From: an uncultured Dorea sp.
Lineage (GTDB): Bacteria; Bacillota; Clostridia; Lachnospirales; Lachnospiraceae
Direction of reading: 5' to 3'
Assembly: GCA_947063855.1 (NCBI GenBank)
Contig: CAMSTW010000030.1
Span: 1 to 39,294, forward strand
DNA length: 39,294 bases
The notes beneath the pieces were generated by a model that was not told where the DNA came from, made no database searches, and saw nothing but the letters and a program-made list of their open reading frames with translations. The position numbers were made by a program, and so were the translations under genes. Shown here piece after piece: positions 1 to 7,851 of this stretch (positions within the stretch are counted from its first letter, which is position 1; the number at the start of each line of letters is the position of its first letter).

Positions 1-722
1 AATGGAGTCTTGGAAATGAAGGAAAATGCAATACGCTCCTCAATAACATGGCAGAGGCAGGCGTCCGTTTCCAGGATATAAAGATTCCCTACTTTTATAC
101 GGATATGGTGCAGACCTTTGTATCCTGCTCGGGCGTGTACGCGAATGTAAGATGTGAGACGACCGTAGAGAATCTGTATGCATCGGGAAATGAGATTGCC
201 GGAATGAGCAATAATTCGGCGCCGGAGGCAATCGTCTACGGCATAGAGGCGGGAATGCAGGCCGCTAAGCGGGCGATGGAGATGGAGAAGCCGGGGAATG
301 TCGATGAAAGCCAGGTGGAGAGAGTACGGGCGCTGGCGGAGGGCTTCTACGACTCCTCCCGGGGAGATAAATGGCTCGATATTGAGCATGCGGTACAGAA
401 TGTGGTGAATACCTTCGGGAGCGGTCCGCATACGGATGAAAAGTGCCAATCCGCCTTAAAGGTGCTGGATGAGATGGAAGAAAGCATGCGTCTTCATGCA
501 GAGAATCCGCATGAGGTGAACCGCTGTCTGGACGCGATGTTTATCCTTGAGACCGCCCGGATGATTTTTCTTGCGTGCGGCAGAAGGCAGGAGAACCTGG
601 GGCCGTTTGTGAAAAGGCTCGATCCGCAGCATGTGGATGCCAGGCCGGAGGATGTGGAGATCTATGGAATCTATAAGAAGGATGGAGCGCACCGCTTCCA
701 TGTGCTTCATGGAAAGGTGTAG
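1..722 (+). CDS. FAD-dependent oxidoreductase, fumarate reductase/succinate dehydrogenase flavoprotein-like (C-terminal part)
   Basis: The reading frame is open from base 3, so the gene starts outside the window and only the last 240 or so residues are seen. The segment TTVENLYASGNEIAG followed by a Gly/Ala-rich stretch (SNNSAPEAIVYGIEAG) matches the end of the FAD-binding domain of fumarate reductase-type flavoproteins, where the cofactor-binding loop carries the phrase LYA(S/A)GE. The rest is helical and ends with RRQENLGPF near an HxxRxD-like region, as in the C-terminal cap of this superfamily. Such proteins pass hydride between FAD and an organic acid or a partner redox subunit. The substrate cannot be told because the N-terminal FAD fold and the capping domain are missing. 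An internal ATG at 48 is not a credible start, since the frame continues upstream of it. A promoter for the next gene begins right after the stop codon. Confidence 0.75.
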   Translation, partial: WSLGNEGKCNTLLNNMAEAGVRFQDIKIPYFYTDMVQTFVSCSGVYANVRCETTVENLYASGNEIAGMSNNSAPEAIVYGIEAGMQAAKRAMEMEKPGNVDESQVERVRALAEGFYDSSRGDKWLDIEHAVQNVVNTFGSGPHTDEKCQSALKVLDEMEESMRLHAENPHEVNRCLDAMFILETARMIFLACGRRQENLGPFVKRLDPQHVDARPEDVEIYGIYKKDGAHRFHVLHGKV

Positions 723-740
723 ACTTTTTAAAACTTCATC

Positions 741-769
741 TTGACAAAGAGATATAAATACGGTAGGAT
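741..769 (+). promoter_or_regulatory. Sigma-A-type promoter of the tyrS T-box leader
   Basis: TTGACA at 741-746 and TAGGAT at 764-769 are separated by 17 bases. Transcription would begin near 776, which gives tyrS an untranslated leader of about 650 bases. Confidence 0.7.
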
Positions 770-939
770 TCTATTCAAGCAGACGTACCTTGGGCAGACA
801 GCCGAGATGGTGTTCCATGATTGGCGCTGTCTCAACAGACAGTCCCGGGATAGATTTCCGCAAAATGGAGCGTACAGATTGCGGGAACGAGTTTTCAGAC
901 AGCCTGCAGGGAGGTTGGACTGCTGTCAGATTAGATACA

Positions 940-1263
940 GAGCAAAGGCTTGGAAGAGAAGAAGTAGTAACCGCATACACCCATACAGAGAGCTGCCGTC
1001 TGGTGAGAGGCGCATGAAGGAATGGATTACGAATACATCTCGGAGCTGCACACCGAAAGTGTACGAAGGAACTCTTCTTAAAGAGAAGCGTTCAGAAGGT
1101 TCTTCTCCGTATGCGAGTAGGCTGTGACGGAAGGCACACGTTACCGTGCATGAGTTGTGAATACGCAACTTACAGAGGCCAGGCATGTGAGTGCCCGGTG
1201 AATCAAGGTGGTACCACGGAGATGATATCCGTCCTTATCTTAAGTGATAGGGGCGGTTTTTTT
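940..1263 (+). promoter_or_regulatory. T-box riboswitch controlling tyrS
   Basis: The element holds the conserved T-box bulge sequence GGTGGTACCACGG (1207-1219), which pairs with the uncharged tRNA acceptor end in the antiterminator. A strong intrinsic terminator follows immediately. Upstream are typical stem I signatures: AGAAGTAGTAAC near 959, ACAGAGAG near 987 and GGTGAGAG near 1007. A candidate tyrosine specifier codon UAC lies at 1034-1036 inside GAATACATC, which fits the downstream tyrosyl-tRNA synthetase. By the known mechanism, uncharged tRNA-Tyr would stabilise the antiterminator and let transcription reach tyrS. The exact 5' edge is uncertain. Small ORFs overlapping this region are not believed to be genes. 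Confidence 0.93.
1229..1263 (+). terminator. T-box leader terminator
   Basis: CCGTCCTTATC at 1229-1239 pairs with GATAGGGGCGG at 1246-1256 (11 pairs including two G-U) around a six-base loop. Seven T follow at 1257-1263. It is the regulated terminator of the T-box switch. Confidence 0.92.
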
Positions 1264-1424
1264 ATGCGCGGATCCTTGCGGATGAAAGATACCGCCAGGG
1301 CGGCGTGCGGGCCGCGGGGCGATTGGATCTCTCCTGCCCGGCTATAGTACGTCTGGCGCCCCATCACAGATTCAGATACAAAGAGATTACAGGCGTACAT
1401 GATTATGAACAGGAGGAAGAACAC

Positions 1425-2648
1425 ATGGGAATCTATGAAGAACTAAAGGCGAGAGGACTGATCGCCCAGGTAACAGATGAGGAAGAGATCAGGGAGCTGA
1501 TCAACAACGGGAAGGCAACCTTCTACATCGGATTCGATCCGACTGCGGACAGTCTCCATGTAGGACACTTTATGGCGTTATGCCTGATGAAGCGTCTGCA
1601 GGAGGCAGGCAACAAGCCGATTGCACTGATCGGAGGAGGCACGGCGATGGTCGGCGACCCTTCAGGAAGAACCGATATGCGCCAGATGATGACAGAGGAG
1701 ACGATCCAGTACAACTGCGACTGCTTTAAGAAGCAGATGAGCCGTTTCATCGATTTCTCGGAAGGGAAGGCGCTGATGGTCAATAACGCCGACTGGCTGA
1801 AGGACCTGAATTACATCGAAGTACTGCGCGAGGTGGGCGCGCATTTCAGCGTGAACCGGATGCTGACTGCGGAGTGCTACAAGCAGCGGATGGAGAAGGG
1901 GTTAAGTTTCCTGGAGTTTAACTACATGATTATGCAGAGCTACGATTTCTACGCACTGTTCCAGAAATATGGATGTAATCTGCAGTTTGGCGGCGACGAC
2001 CAGTGGAGCAACATGCTTGGCGGGACCGAGCTGATCCGCCGGAAGCTGGGCAAGAACGCCAGCGCCATGACGATTACGCTGCTTCTTAATTCAGAGGGCA
2101 AGAAGATGGGCAAGACCCAGAAGGGCGCCGTATGGCTTGATCCAGAGAAGACGTCCCCGTTCGAGTTCTACCAGTACTGGAGAAATGTGGCCGACGCGGA
2201 TGTTCTTAAGTGCATCCGGATGCTGACGTTCCTTCCTCTCGAGGAGATTGATAAGATGGATTCCTGGGAAGGCGCACAGCTGAATCAGGCGAAGGAGATA
2301 CTGGCGTACGAACTGACCAAGATGGTCCATGGCGAAGAAGAAGCGAAGAAATCTATGGAAGCGGCCAGGGCGCTGTTTGGCCAGGGAACTGCGGCGGATA
2401 TGCCTACGGCAGAGCTTACGGCAGAGGATATGGCAGATGGCAAGGTTGACATCCTTACGATGCTGTTGAAGTCCGGCCTTGTTTCCAGCAAATCCGACGC
2501 GCGGCGCGCAGTAACCCAGGGCGGCGTAGCAGTGGACGGCGAGAAGGTAGAAGATATTTACGCGGCGTTTACGGCAGAAGATCTTTCCGGCGATGGTATC
2601 GTACTCAAGAAGGGGAAGAAGAACTTCCGGAGGGTGGTTATGAGATAA
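1425..2648 (+). CDS. tyrS: Tyrosyl-tRNA synthetase
   Basis: This cytoplasmic class I aminoacyl-tRNA synthetase joins tyrosine to tRNA-Tyr using ATP. The 407 residues match the usual bacterial TyrRS length. The nucleotide-binding HIGH motif appears as HVGH at residues 45-48, and the KMSKS loop as KMGKT at 227-231. The [10 protein letters not shown] segment near 187-196 is typical of the tyrosine and adenylate site. The C-terminal part (about 330-407) has an S4-like RNA-binding domain ([19 protein letters not shown]). The reading frame extends 40 codons upstream, but ATG 1425 is chosen because AGGAGGA at 1411-1417 sits at the right distance and [12 protein letters not shown] is the family's usual beginning. 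Expression is expected to respond to tyrosine supply through the T-box leader. A 21-base minisatellite begins about 30 bases after the stop. Confidence 0.97.
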   Translation: MGIYEELKARGLIAQVTDEEEIRELINNGKATFYIGFDPTADSLHVGHFMALCLMKRLQEAGNKPIALIGGGTAMVGDPSGRTDMRQMMTEETIQYNCDCFKKQMSRFIDFSEGKALMVNNADWLKDLNYIEVLREVGAHFSVNRMLTAECYKQRMEKGLSFLEFNYMIMQSYDFYALFQKYGCNLQFGGDDQWSNMLGGTELIRRKLGKNASAMTITLLLNSEGKKMGKTQKGAVWLDPEKTSPFEFYQYWRNVADADVLKCIRMLTFLPLEEIDKMDSWEGAQLNQAKEILAYELTKMVHGEEEAKKSMEAARALFGQGTAADMPTAELTAEDMADGKVDILTMLLKSGLVSSKSDARRAVTQGGVAVDGEKVEDIYAAFTAEDLSGDGIVLKKGKKNFRRVVMR

Positions 2649-2676
2649 TTTCTCTGGTCATTAATCCGAGAGACAG

Positions 2677-2789
2677 TCTGCGGACACATGCCGGTAGTCT
2701 GCGGACACATGCCGGTAGTCTGCGGACACATGCTGGTAGTCTGCGGACACATGCCGGTGGTCTGCGGACACATGCCGCCAGTCTGCGGG
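2677..2789 (+). repeat. Tandem 21-base minisatellite, five copies plus a partial
   Basis: Copies of TCTGCGGACACATGCCGGTAG begin at 2677, 2698, 2719, 2740 and 2761, with a truncated sixth at 2782. Only single-base changes separate the copies. The period is a multiple of three, so reading frames stay open on both strands, but neither product looks like a protein. It lies between the tyrS stop and a likely -10 box (TATAAT, 2813-2818) for the next gene. Confidence 0.95.
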
Positions 2790-2838
2790 GAACTGTGGTG
2801 TGAATATTCAGATATAATACTGTGAAAGGGGAAGGATA

Positions 2839-3693
2839 ATGAAGAGAGGGAAAAGCAGGCAAAGCAGAAGACAGCGGATGAAGGTGCGCCTCATGACAGA
2901 ACTGTTTATCATGCTTGTCATACTTCTTGCCGCAGTGACATTTATAAGGAGAAAGGAGATCTTTGGGGAAGGCGCGGGAGACGACGCATCAGGAACGGCG
3001 TCTGAGGAGCTTGAACCCGTGTCGGCAGAAGAACTTGTGAACCTGCCGGCAGGCACGATCGTCGACCTGTCACAGCTGGATACCGGCCGCATATCGGATT
3101 ATTTCTCCGTAAATGCCATCAGTGACGAGGTGTTTGAACGGATCAACGGCAAATCATACGTGGAGAATGAGAATATCGGTCCGGATGAGCTGCGTTACCT
3201 TAAGACCCTTCATTATAACTACGATCACAGGATACAGGTCGGCGAGATGATTGCAAACGCAGGTATCGCGGAGGACTTAAGGAACATTTTTCTGGAACTG
3301 TTTGAACAGAATTATGAGATCCAGTCCATGTACCTGGTGGAGCAGTACTGGACGGGGGACGGAGAATCCACAGATAAGAACTCTATCGAGAATAACAATT
3401 CGTCTGCTTTCAATTACCGGACGATTCCGGGACTTAGCGACCTGTCGAACCACGCCCTGGGGTATGCGGTCGATCTGAATCCGCTTCAGAATCCCTATGT
3501 GGCCTACAACGAAGACGGAAGCTTCCGGGAGACATATAAGGATATGGAGAGATACATCGACAGGATGTCGGCAGAAGCACACATGATAAGCCATGAGGAT
3601 ATCTGTTATCAGATTTTTACGAAATATGGCTTCACCTGGGGCGGAGACTGGGAAGGCGTGAAGGATTATCAGCATTTTGAGAAGAGCCTATAA
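2839..3693 (+). CDS. M15-family D-alanyl-D-alanine carboxypeptidase/endopeptidase-like protein, membrane-anchored
   Basis: The 284-residue protein has a short basic N-terminus, then one hydrophobic segment (about 16-33, LFIMLVILLAAVTF) that should anchor it in the membrane with the enzyme outside. Near the C-terminus are the zinc motifs of peptidase family M15: SNHALGYAVDLNP supplies the HxxxxxxD pair, and GFTWGGDW followed by DYQHFE supplies the last His and the tryptophan-rich loop. This pattern is closest to the M15B/M15C group (VanY, CwlK), which trims peptidoglycan stem peptides or cross-links. Residues 35-200 are acidic and not recognised. The start is ATG 2839 with AAGGGGAAGG just upstream. 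No vanRS-like regulators are nearby, so a resistance role is unlikely and ordinary wall remodelling is the simpler reading. Confidence 0.85.
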   Translation: MKRGKSRQSRRQRMKVRLMTELFIMLVILLAAVTFIRRKEIFGEGAGDDASGTASEELEPVSAEELVNLPAGTIVDLSQLDTGRISDYFSVNAISDEVFERINGKSYVENENIGPDELRYLKTLHYNYDHRIQVGEMIANAGIAEDLRNIFLELFEQNYEIQSMYLVEQYWTGDGESTDKNSIENNNSSAFNYRTIPGLSDLSNHALGYAVDLNPLQNPYVAYNEDGSFRETYKDMERYIDRMSAEAHMISHEDICYQIFTKYGFTWGGDWEGVKDYQHFEKSL

Positions 3694-3696
3694 GAA

Positions 3697-3714
3697 GAGC
3701 ACACTAGTGTGCTC
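3697..3714. other. Perfect 18-base palindrome between convergent genes
   Basis: GAGCACACTAGTGTGCTC is perfectly self-complementary and starts 4 bases after the M15 peptidase stop, ahead of the convergent amylase gene. As RNA it would form a short hairpin with CTAG at the tip. No T-run follows on either strand, so it is at best a weak terminator. It could also be a protein-binding site. Confidence 0.5.
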
Positions 3715-3767
3715 CATCTTATAGCCCGGGAGTTATCTGCGTGGATATGCAAATAGATGTGCCGGCA

Positions 3768-5078
3768 TTACAGCATTTTCAGATACTGTACGCTGTATGC
3801 CGCCAGCTCTAATTGTCCGTCCATAACCACGTCTTCTCCGCTCAGGAGATCGGAAGCCTCGCCGCGCAGGTCCTGATGGCGCGCTGTGTAAGGAGTATCC
3901 GATGCGTTGATCGCAACCATTACCCGTTCCTTCCCGGAGCAGCGCTCGAAGATCAGCTGATGATTCTGGATCACAACATTACGGTAAGATCCGTTGCAGA
4001 TGGCGTCGCTCTTCTGGCGGACTTCAATCAGCTGACGGATATAGTCGGTAAGTTCGTTGGGCGCCGGCTCTTCGAAGCATGGTCTCAGCGCATAATCATT
4101 GTCCGGCGCTTTCTCGCCGGTCTCACCCCATTCGCTTCCATAATATAAGCACGGAATGCCCGGCATACCAAGAAGAAGCCCGTACGCCAGCGGGATATGC
4201 TTCTTATTCGTAAGGATACTCGCCAGTCTCGTGACATCATGATTGTCGACGAAGGTCATCAGGTGCTTGCCGCGGTAGATACACCACTGGTCTGCTCCGA
4301 ACTGGCGGTGCAGAGAATGGGCGATCTCAAACAGATTCATGGAATTGAAGCTGGAATAGATGCCTTTATAGCATTCATAGTTGGTACAGCTGTGCAGCAT
4401 CGCATCATTCACGATCAGGTTATAGTCGCCAAAGAGCACCTCGCCGATCAGCACGAAATCCTCCTTAAGTTCCTGTACATAAGAGCGCAGCCGCTTCATG
4501 AAATTACGGTCCAGGCAGTAGGCCACATCCAGGCGCAGTCCGTCGATGTCAAAGGTATCCACCCAGAACTTCACACATTCCAGAAGATGGTCCACAACGG
4601 CAGGGTTCTGAAGGTTCAGCTTCACCAGTTCAAAATGCCCCTCCCATCCTTCGTACCAGAAACCGTCATTGTAGGCATTGTTGCCGTCAAAATTAATATG
4701 GAACCAGTCCTTATAAGGAGACTCCCGCCGCTTCTCCTGCACATCCTTAAAGGCCCAGAAACCACGGCCCACGTGATTGAATACTCCGTCCAGGACGATC
4801 TTCACGCCGTGTTCATGAAGACTCTTGCAGACCTCTGCAAAATCCTCATTCGTACCAAGCCGGCAGTCAATCTGTTTGAAATCACGGGTGTCGTAGCCAT
4901 GATTGTCCGATTCAAATATGGGGTTCAGCAGGATGGAATCCACCCCGAGATTCCCCAGATACTCCGACCAGTCCAGTAATTTACGGATCCGGGAGACGCA
5001 TTCTCCGTCGTTGTGTACGGGCGCCCCGCAGAATCCAATCGGGTATATTTGGTAAAATACTCCGTTATAAGCCCACAT
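3768..5078 (-). CDS. Alpha-amylase family (GH13) glycosyl hydrolase, cytoplasmic
   Basis: The 436-residue protein has a complete GH13 barrel. Conserved region I is DGVFNH (97-102), region II is GLRLDVA with nucleophile Asp184, region III is LIGEVLFGD with acid/base Glu213, and region IV is FVDNHD with Asp281. It begins directly with the barrel (GVFYQIYPIGF) and lacks both a signal peptide and the N-terminal domain of neopullulanases. It should therefore act inside the cell on short alpha-glucans such as maltodextrins. The exact activity (amylase, cyclomaltodextrinase or alpha-glucosidase type) cannot be fixed. A short beta-sandwich-like C-terminal domain ends at AYSVQYLKML. The start ATG at 5076-5078 has GTGAGG on the minus strand upstream. 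A TATAAT on the minus strand (5182-5187) may be its -10 box. It is transcribed alone, with no sugar transporter beside it. Confidence 0.93.
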   Translation of the reverse strand: MWAYNGVFYQIYPIGFCGAPVHNDGECVSRIRKLLDWSEYLGNLGVDSILLNPIFESDNHGYDTRDFKQIDCRLGTNEDFAEVCKSLHEHGVKIVLDGVFNHVGRGFWAFKDVQEKRRESPYKDWFHINFDGNNAYNDGFWYEGWEGHFELVKLNLQNPAVVDHLLECVKFWVDTFDIDGLRLDVAYCLDRNFMKRLRSYVQELKEDFVLIGEVLFGDYNLIVNDAMLHSCTNYECYKGIYSSFNSMNLFEIAHSLHRQFGADQWCIYRGKHLMTFVDNHDVTRLASILTNKKHIPLAYGLLLGMPGIPCLYYGSEWGETGEKAPDNDYALRPCFEEPAPNELTDYIRQLIEVRQKSDAICNGSYRNVVIQNHQLIFERCSGKERVMVAINASDTPYTARHQDLRGEASDLLSGEDVVMDGQLELAAYSVQYLKML

Positions 5079-5277
5079 AATTTACCTCACTTTCTGCATT
5101 CCCGCCATATGACGGATGCCGTTCATAGAATTAATCTGTGCTTTCCCCGTGATACGATTCACAGACGGTAACACTGAAAATATTATAGCAAAAATATCTA
5201 TATTATGCTATAGTCAAACAGAATAAGAAAGAAATGTATTGGCGTGGTATGAAAAGGAACGAGGAAGGTACAGTCAG

Positions 5278-5715
5278 ATGATAAAGAGAACGATGGAGTA
5301 TGAAGATTTGGTTGATTTGTTTGTGAGGTCGGGGCTTGAGATCAGCCCTAAGGATCCACGGCCGGAGGGCCTGCTTACCTGTTTTGAGCTGATCGATGAG
5401 GAAAGCGGCAGGCGGATTGGTGCGTCGGGACTTTGCCGCGGCCGCGGGGAATATGTACTGCGCTGTGTCGCCGTAGAAGAGGAGTTCCGCGGGAAGGGAT
5501 ACGGCACGCAGCTTGTCCGTGCGGTGATGGATGAGGCCATGAGGCTGGGGGCCGGGAGGCTCTGGCTTACCGCGAAGGTGCCCCAGTTCTACCGGCGGTT
5601 TGGGTTCCGGGTGGTTCCAAGAGAGGAAGCGCCGTTTGTGACGAAATGCATAGAATGCCCGCAATACCACAACGGATGTGAATCGGAGGTTATGGTATGG
5701 GATATGGGCGAATGA
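5278..5715 (+). CDS. GNAT-family N-acetyltransferase
   Basis: About 145 residues. Motif A of the GNAT fold is clear: RCVAVEEEFRGKGYGTQLV contains the R/Q-x-x-G-x-G/A acetyl-CoA pyrophosphate loop as RGKGYG. Motif B follows as PQFYRRFGFRVV. Such enzymes transfer acetyl from acetyl-CoA to an amine, but the acceptor cannot be predicted. The C-terminal tail has three cysteines (CIECPQYHNGC), which might bind metal or form a disulfide. The frame opens at a TTG at 5239, but ATG 5278 is preferred because GAGGAAGG at 5260-5267 is correctly spaced and the fold starts right after it. It is divergent from the amylase gene. Confidence 0.85.
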   Translation: MIKRTMEYEDLVDLFVRSGLEISPKDPRPEGLLTCFELIDEESGRRIGASGLCRGRGEYVLRCVAVEEEFRGKGYGTQLVRAVMDEAMRLGAGRLWLTAKVPQFYRRFGFRVVPREEAPFVTKCIECPQYHNGCESEVMVWDMGE

Positions 5716-5745
5716 AAATTAGGACGAAAATATAGAAGAAAATGG

Positions 5746-5774
5746 TTGACACACGTGGCAGCGTATAATATAAT
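5746..5774 (+). promoter_or_regulatory. Strong sigma-A promoter of the rplM-rpsI operon
   Basis: A perfect TTGACA (5746-5751) and a perfect TATAAT (5769-5774) are separated by 17 bases, matching the vegetative consensus. This fits the high expression of ribosomal protein genes. Confidence 0.93.
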
Positions 5775-5781
5775 TTAACAG

Positions 5782-5925
5782 TATGACAAAAAGAGAAACA
5801 GGAAGGAACCAAAGCCCCGGAGCCTTACTGATTTCGATACAGCCATATATGGGAAACTGTATGTGTCAGATTTTCCATGTATAATTATCATGAATATATG
5901 AATGACTCATTTAGGAGGTAAACCG
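5782..5925 (+). promoter_or_regulatory. rplM 5' leader, possible L13-type autoregulatory RNA
   Basis: About 145 transcribed bases precede rplM. One hairpin is visible: ATGGGAAA near 5848 can pair with TTTTCCAT near 5871, with G-U pairing. Firmicute rplM leaders are known to carry a conserved L13-leader RNA. Identity with that family is only suggested here by position and folding. Confidence 0.35.
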
Positions 5926-6354
5926 ATGAAGACTTATATGGCGAATCCAGATAAGATTGAGAGAAAATGGTATGTAGTTGATGCCGCAGGATGCACATTA
6001 GGCCGTCTGACATCAGAAGTAGCTAAGATTTTAAGAGGTAAGAATAAGCCGGAGTTCACGCCTCATGTTGATACCGGTGATTATGTGATTATTGTGAATG
6101 CAGAGAAGATCAAGGTAACAGGCAAGAAGATGGAGCAGAAGATCTATTACAATCACTCCGACTATGTAGGCGGTATGAGAGAGACCACACTGGCGGAGAT
6201 GATGGACAAGAAGCCTGAGAAGGTCATCGAGCTGGCTGTAAAGGGTATGCTTCCGAAGGGACCTCTGGGAAGATCCATGATCAAGAAACTTCACGTATAT
6301 GCTGGACCAGAGCATAAGCAGCAGGCTCAGAAGCCAGTAGAACTGAAATTTTAA
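5926..6354 (+). CDS. rplM: 50S ribosomal protein L13
   Basis: The 142-residue protein is full length for bacterial L13. It begins [20 protein letters not shown] and has the family segments TLGRL(T/A)SE near residue 24, [16 protein letters not shown] near 47 and [10 protein letters not shown] near 107. L13 is an early assembly protein of the large subunit. ATG 5926 is used rather than an upstream ATG at 5902, because AGGAGGT lies just before it and homologues start here. It shares an operon with rpsI 26 bases downstream. Confidence 0.98.
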   Translation: MKTYMANPDKIERKWYVVDAAGCTLGRLTSEVAKILRGKNKPEFTPHVDTGDYVIIVNAEKIKVTGKKMEQKIYYNHSDYVGGMRETTLAEMMDKKPEKVIELAVKGMLPKGPLGRSMIKKLHVYAGPEHKQQAQKPVELKF

Positions 6355-6380
6355 GGAAAGTCTGAAAGGAGGATATTACA

Positions 6381-6773
6381 GTGGCTAATGCAAAATTCTA
6401 CGGAACAGGAAGAAGAAAAAAATCAATTGCAAGAGTATATTTAGTACCAGGAACAGGTAAGGTTACGATAAATAAGAGAGATATCGACGAGTATCTCGGA
6501 CTTGAGACACTGAAGGTTGTCGTACGTCAGCCGTTGGTTGCCACAGAGACAGAAGGCAAGTTCGACGTCATCGTGAACGTTAAGGGCGGCGGATATACAG
6601 GACAGGCGGGAGCAATCCGCCATGGTATCGCAAGAGCGCTCCTTCAGGCAGACGCAGACTACAGACCGGTACTTAAGAAAGCCGGATACCTTACACGTGA
6701 CCCGCGTATGAAAGAGCGTAAGAAATACGGTCTCAAGGCAGCACGTAGGGCTCCGCAGTTCTCCAAGAGATAA
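6381..6773 (+). CDS. rpsI: 30S ribosomal protein S9
   Basis: The 130-residue protein starts at GTG 6381 behind AAAGGAGG. The opening [14 protein letters not shown] and the C-terminal basic tail RRAPQFSKR, which reaches the P-site tRNA in the ribosome, are diagnostic of S9. The rplM-rpsI pair is one of the most conserved bacterial operons. A strong terminator closes the unit. Confidence 0.98.
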   Translation: MANAKFYGTGRRKKSIARVYLVPGTGKVTINKRDIDEYLGLETLKVVVRQPLVATETEGKFDVIVNVKGGGYTGQAGAIRHGIARALLQADADYRPVLKKAGYLTRDPRMKERKKYGLKAARRAPQFSKR

Positions 6774-6805
6774 GCAAGCGAAACACAAGATTTCAAGAAT
6801 ATATA

Positions 6806-6832
6806 CTCCGCAGGTTTTCCTGCGGAGTTTTT
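6806..6832 (+). terminator. Terminator of rplM-rpsI
   Basis: CTCCGCAGG (6806-6814) pairs perfectly with CCTGCGGAG (6819-6827) around a TTTT loop, followed by five T. It ends the ribosomal operon and separates it from the AT-rich patch downstream. Confidence 0.95.
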
Positions 6833-6838
6833 GATCTA

Positions 6839-6867
6839 TTAACATTTCATGCTATTTGGGTTATAAT
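6839..6867 (+). promoter_or_regulatory. Promoter of the 57-residue ORF
   Basis: TTAACA (6839-6844) and TATAAT (6862-6867) are 17 bases apart, directly after the rpsI terminator. Confidence 0.7.
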
Positions 6868-6908
6868 ATAGTTCAAGTCGGTAGAGATTTCATAATGGAG
6901 GTGCTGTT

Positions 6909-7082
6909 ATGTGTGATGTGAAAAAATATGAAAAAATTTATGAAGATATAAAAACGCTTCAACCGGAAGATACTTTACAGCTTGTATTGGAAGCGGAGAC
7001 AGAAGAACAAAGGAGCTTTTATGAAATGGTGGGCAATTTTCTTCTGCAAAAGAAACAGCGACAGGTAATAGAAATGTTATAA
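6909..7082 (+). CDS. Small hypothetical protein (57 aa)
   Basis: ATG 6909 follows GGAGGTG (6897-6903) and its own promoter, so it looks expressed even though it is short. The product begins MCDVKKYEKIYEDIKTLQPE and ends QRQVIEML. It is charged, probably helical, and lacks a membrane segment. I do not recognise the family. It lies in an AT-rich patch just ahead of a toxin-antitoxin pair, but that pair has a separate promoter between them, so this ORF may be an unrelated cargo gene. An accessory component of the TA locus is an alternative. Confidence 0.6.
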   Translation: MCDVKKYEKIYEDIKTLQPEDTLQLVLEAETEEQRSFYEMVGNFLLQKKQRQVIEML

Positions 7083-7087
7083 TGTGT

Positions 7088-7116
7088 TTGACAAAAGTTA
7101 TCGTATATGATAACAT
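7088..7116 (+). promoter_or_regulatory. Toxin-antitoxin promoter with overlapping palindromic operator
   Basis: TTGACA (7088-7093) and TAACAT (7111-7116) are 17 bases apart. Between and across them is the inverted repeat GTTATC (7097-7102), GTATAT, GATAAC (7109-7114). An operator that would block RNA polymerase at this place is expected for autorepression by the HTH antitoxin downstream. Confidence 0.7.
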
Positions 7117-7133
7117 GGCGATAGGCAAAGGAA

Positions 7134-7502
7134 GTGACTAAAATTATTGAATTAGATTTTTATATGAAAGAAAATGGCAAAATTCCAGTACAGGATTTTT
7201 TATATTCACTTAATCCGAAACTAAGAGCCAAAGCTTTTAGTGATATTGAGTTGTTAAAACAGTTAGGTACTGAATTGAGAGAGCCGTATGTAAAACCTAT
7301 AAAAGGAAAAGATAATAAAGGTTTGTATGAATTGCGTATAAAGTTTTCAAGCGATATAGCAAGAATATTTTATTTTACATATTATAACAATAAGTTTGTA
7401 CTGTTACATGGGTTTATTAAAAAGACCATGAAGACACCTCAAGGCGAAATAAAGAAAGCAAGAAAGTATATGGAGGATTATAAAAGGAGGTCTGAATTAT
7501 GA
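7134..7502 (+). CDS. HigB-like (RelE superfamily, phage Gp49-like) toxin
   Basis: The 122-residue basic protein has the Gp49/HigB-type layout: an opening beta strand (KIIELDFYMKENGKIPVQDFL), two helices, then YELRIKFSSDIARIFYF and LLHGFIKKTMKTP near 83-104, and a basic C-terminus. Relatives are mRNA interferases or their phage-derived cousins, usually cutting mRNA at the ribosome. It begins at GTG 7134; the upstream AGG is weak, and the next in-frame ATG (7164) would cut into the first strand. Its TGA overlaps the ATG of the antitoxin by 4 bases. The toxin-first order is typical of higBA. Toxicity itself is inferred from family. Confidence 0.85.
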   Translation: MTKIIELDFYMKENGKIPVQDFLYSLNPKLRAKAFSDIELLKQLGTELREPYVKPIKGKDNKGLYELRIKFSSDIARIFYFTYYNNKFVLLHGFIKKTMKTPQGEIKKARKYMEDYKRRSEL

Positions 7503-7783
7503 GTAAAGCAGGGATATCTTTTGAAGAAATGAAAACCGATATGCTCAAGGATGAAGAATTTAAAATAGAATATGAGAAATTAAAGCCCAGATATGAAGCA
7601 ATTGAACAGATTATAAAAGCAAGGAAAGAACAAAACATAACACAGGCAGAACTTGCTAAAAGAGTAGGTACACAAAAAAGTAATATTTCCAGGTTGGAAA
7701 GCGGAAATTATAATCCCAGTTTGGATTTCCTTGCCAAAATAGCGGAATCACTTGGGAAAGAAATATCTGTGAAGTTAAATTAG
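7499..7783 (+). CDS. HigA-like antitoxin, XRE-family HTH protein
   Basis: This 94-residue protein has a helix-turn-helix at about 35-90: IIKARKEQNITQAELAKRVGTQKSNISRLESGNYNPSLDFLAKIAESLG, with the classical TQAELA and SNISRLESG helices (the whole quoted piece is one XRE domain). The first 35 residues likely wrap the toxin. It would neutralise the protein encoded just upstream and repress the shared promoter by binding the inverted repeat at 7097-7114. AAAGGAGGT before the ATG should give strong translation, as expected for the component needed in excess. AT-rich composition compared with the flanks suggests horizontal arrival. Confidence 0.9.
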   Translation: MSKAGISFEEMKTDMLKDEEFKIEYEKLKPRYEAIEQIIKARKEQNITQAELAKRVGTQKSNISRLESGNYNPSLDFLAKIAESLGKEISVKLN

Positions 7784-7851
7784 AATGAGGGGATATTTAA
7801 TAGGGCGGTACAGGGCTGTACAGAGATGATATGAATTAAGGAGGACGAAAG

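Noticed and set aside
741..1127. 128-codon plus-strand ORF after the flavoprotein gene
   Set aside because: It overlaps the promoter and T-box leader, has no ribosome site, and its translation (Arg/Ser-rich) resembles no protein.
2677..2789. CRISPR array
   Set aside because: The 21-base units are contiguous with no unique spacers; no cas genes nearby.
2558..2862. Minus-strand ORFs encoding MCPQTTG-type or CVRRLPA-type repeats
   Set aside because: They are open only because the 21-base repeat has a length divisible by three; no start signals or plausible product.
2839..3693. Vancomycin-resistance vanY
   Set aside because: The M15 motifs fit, but there are no vanRS, vanHAX or other resistance genes beside it.
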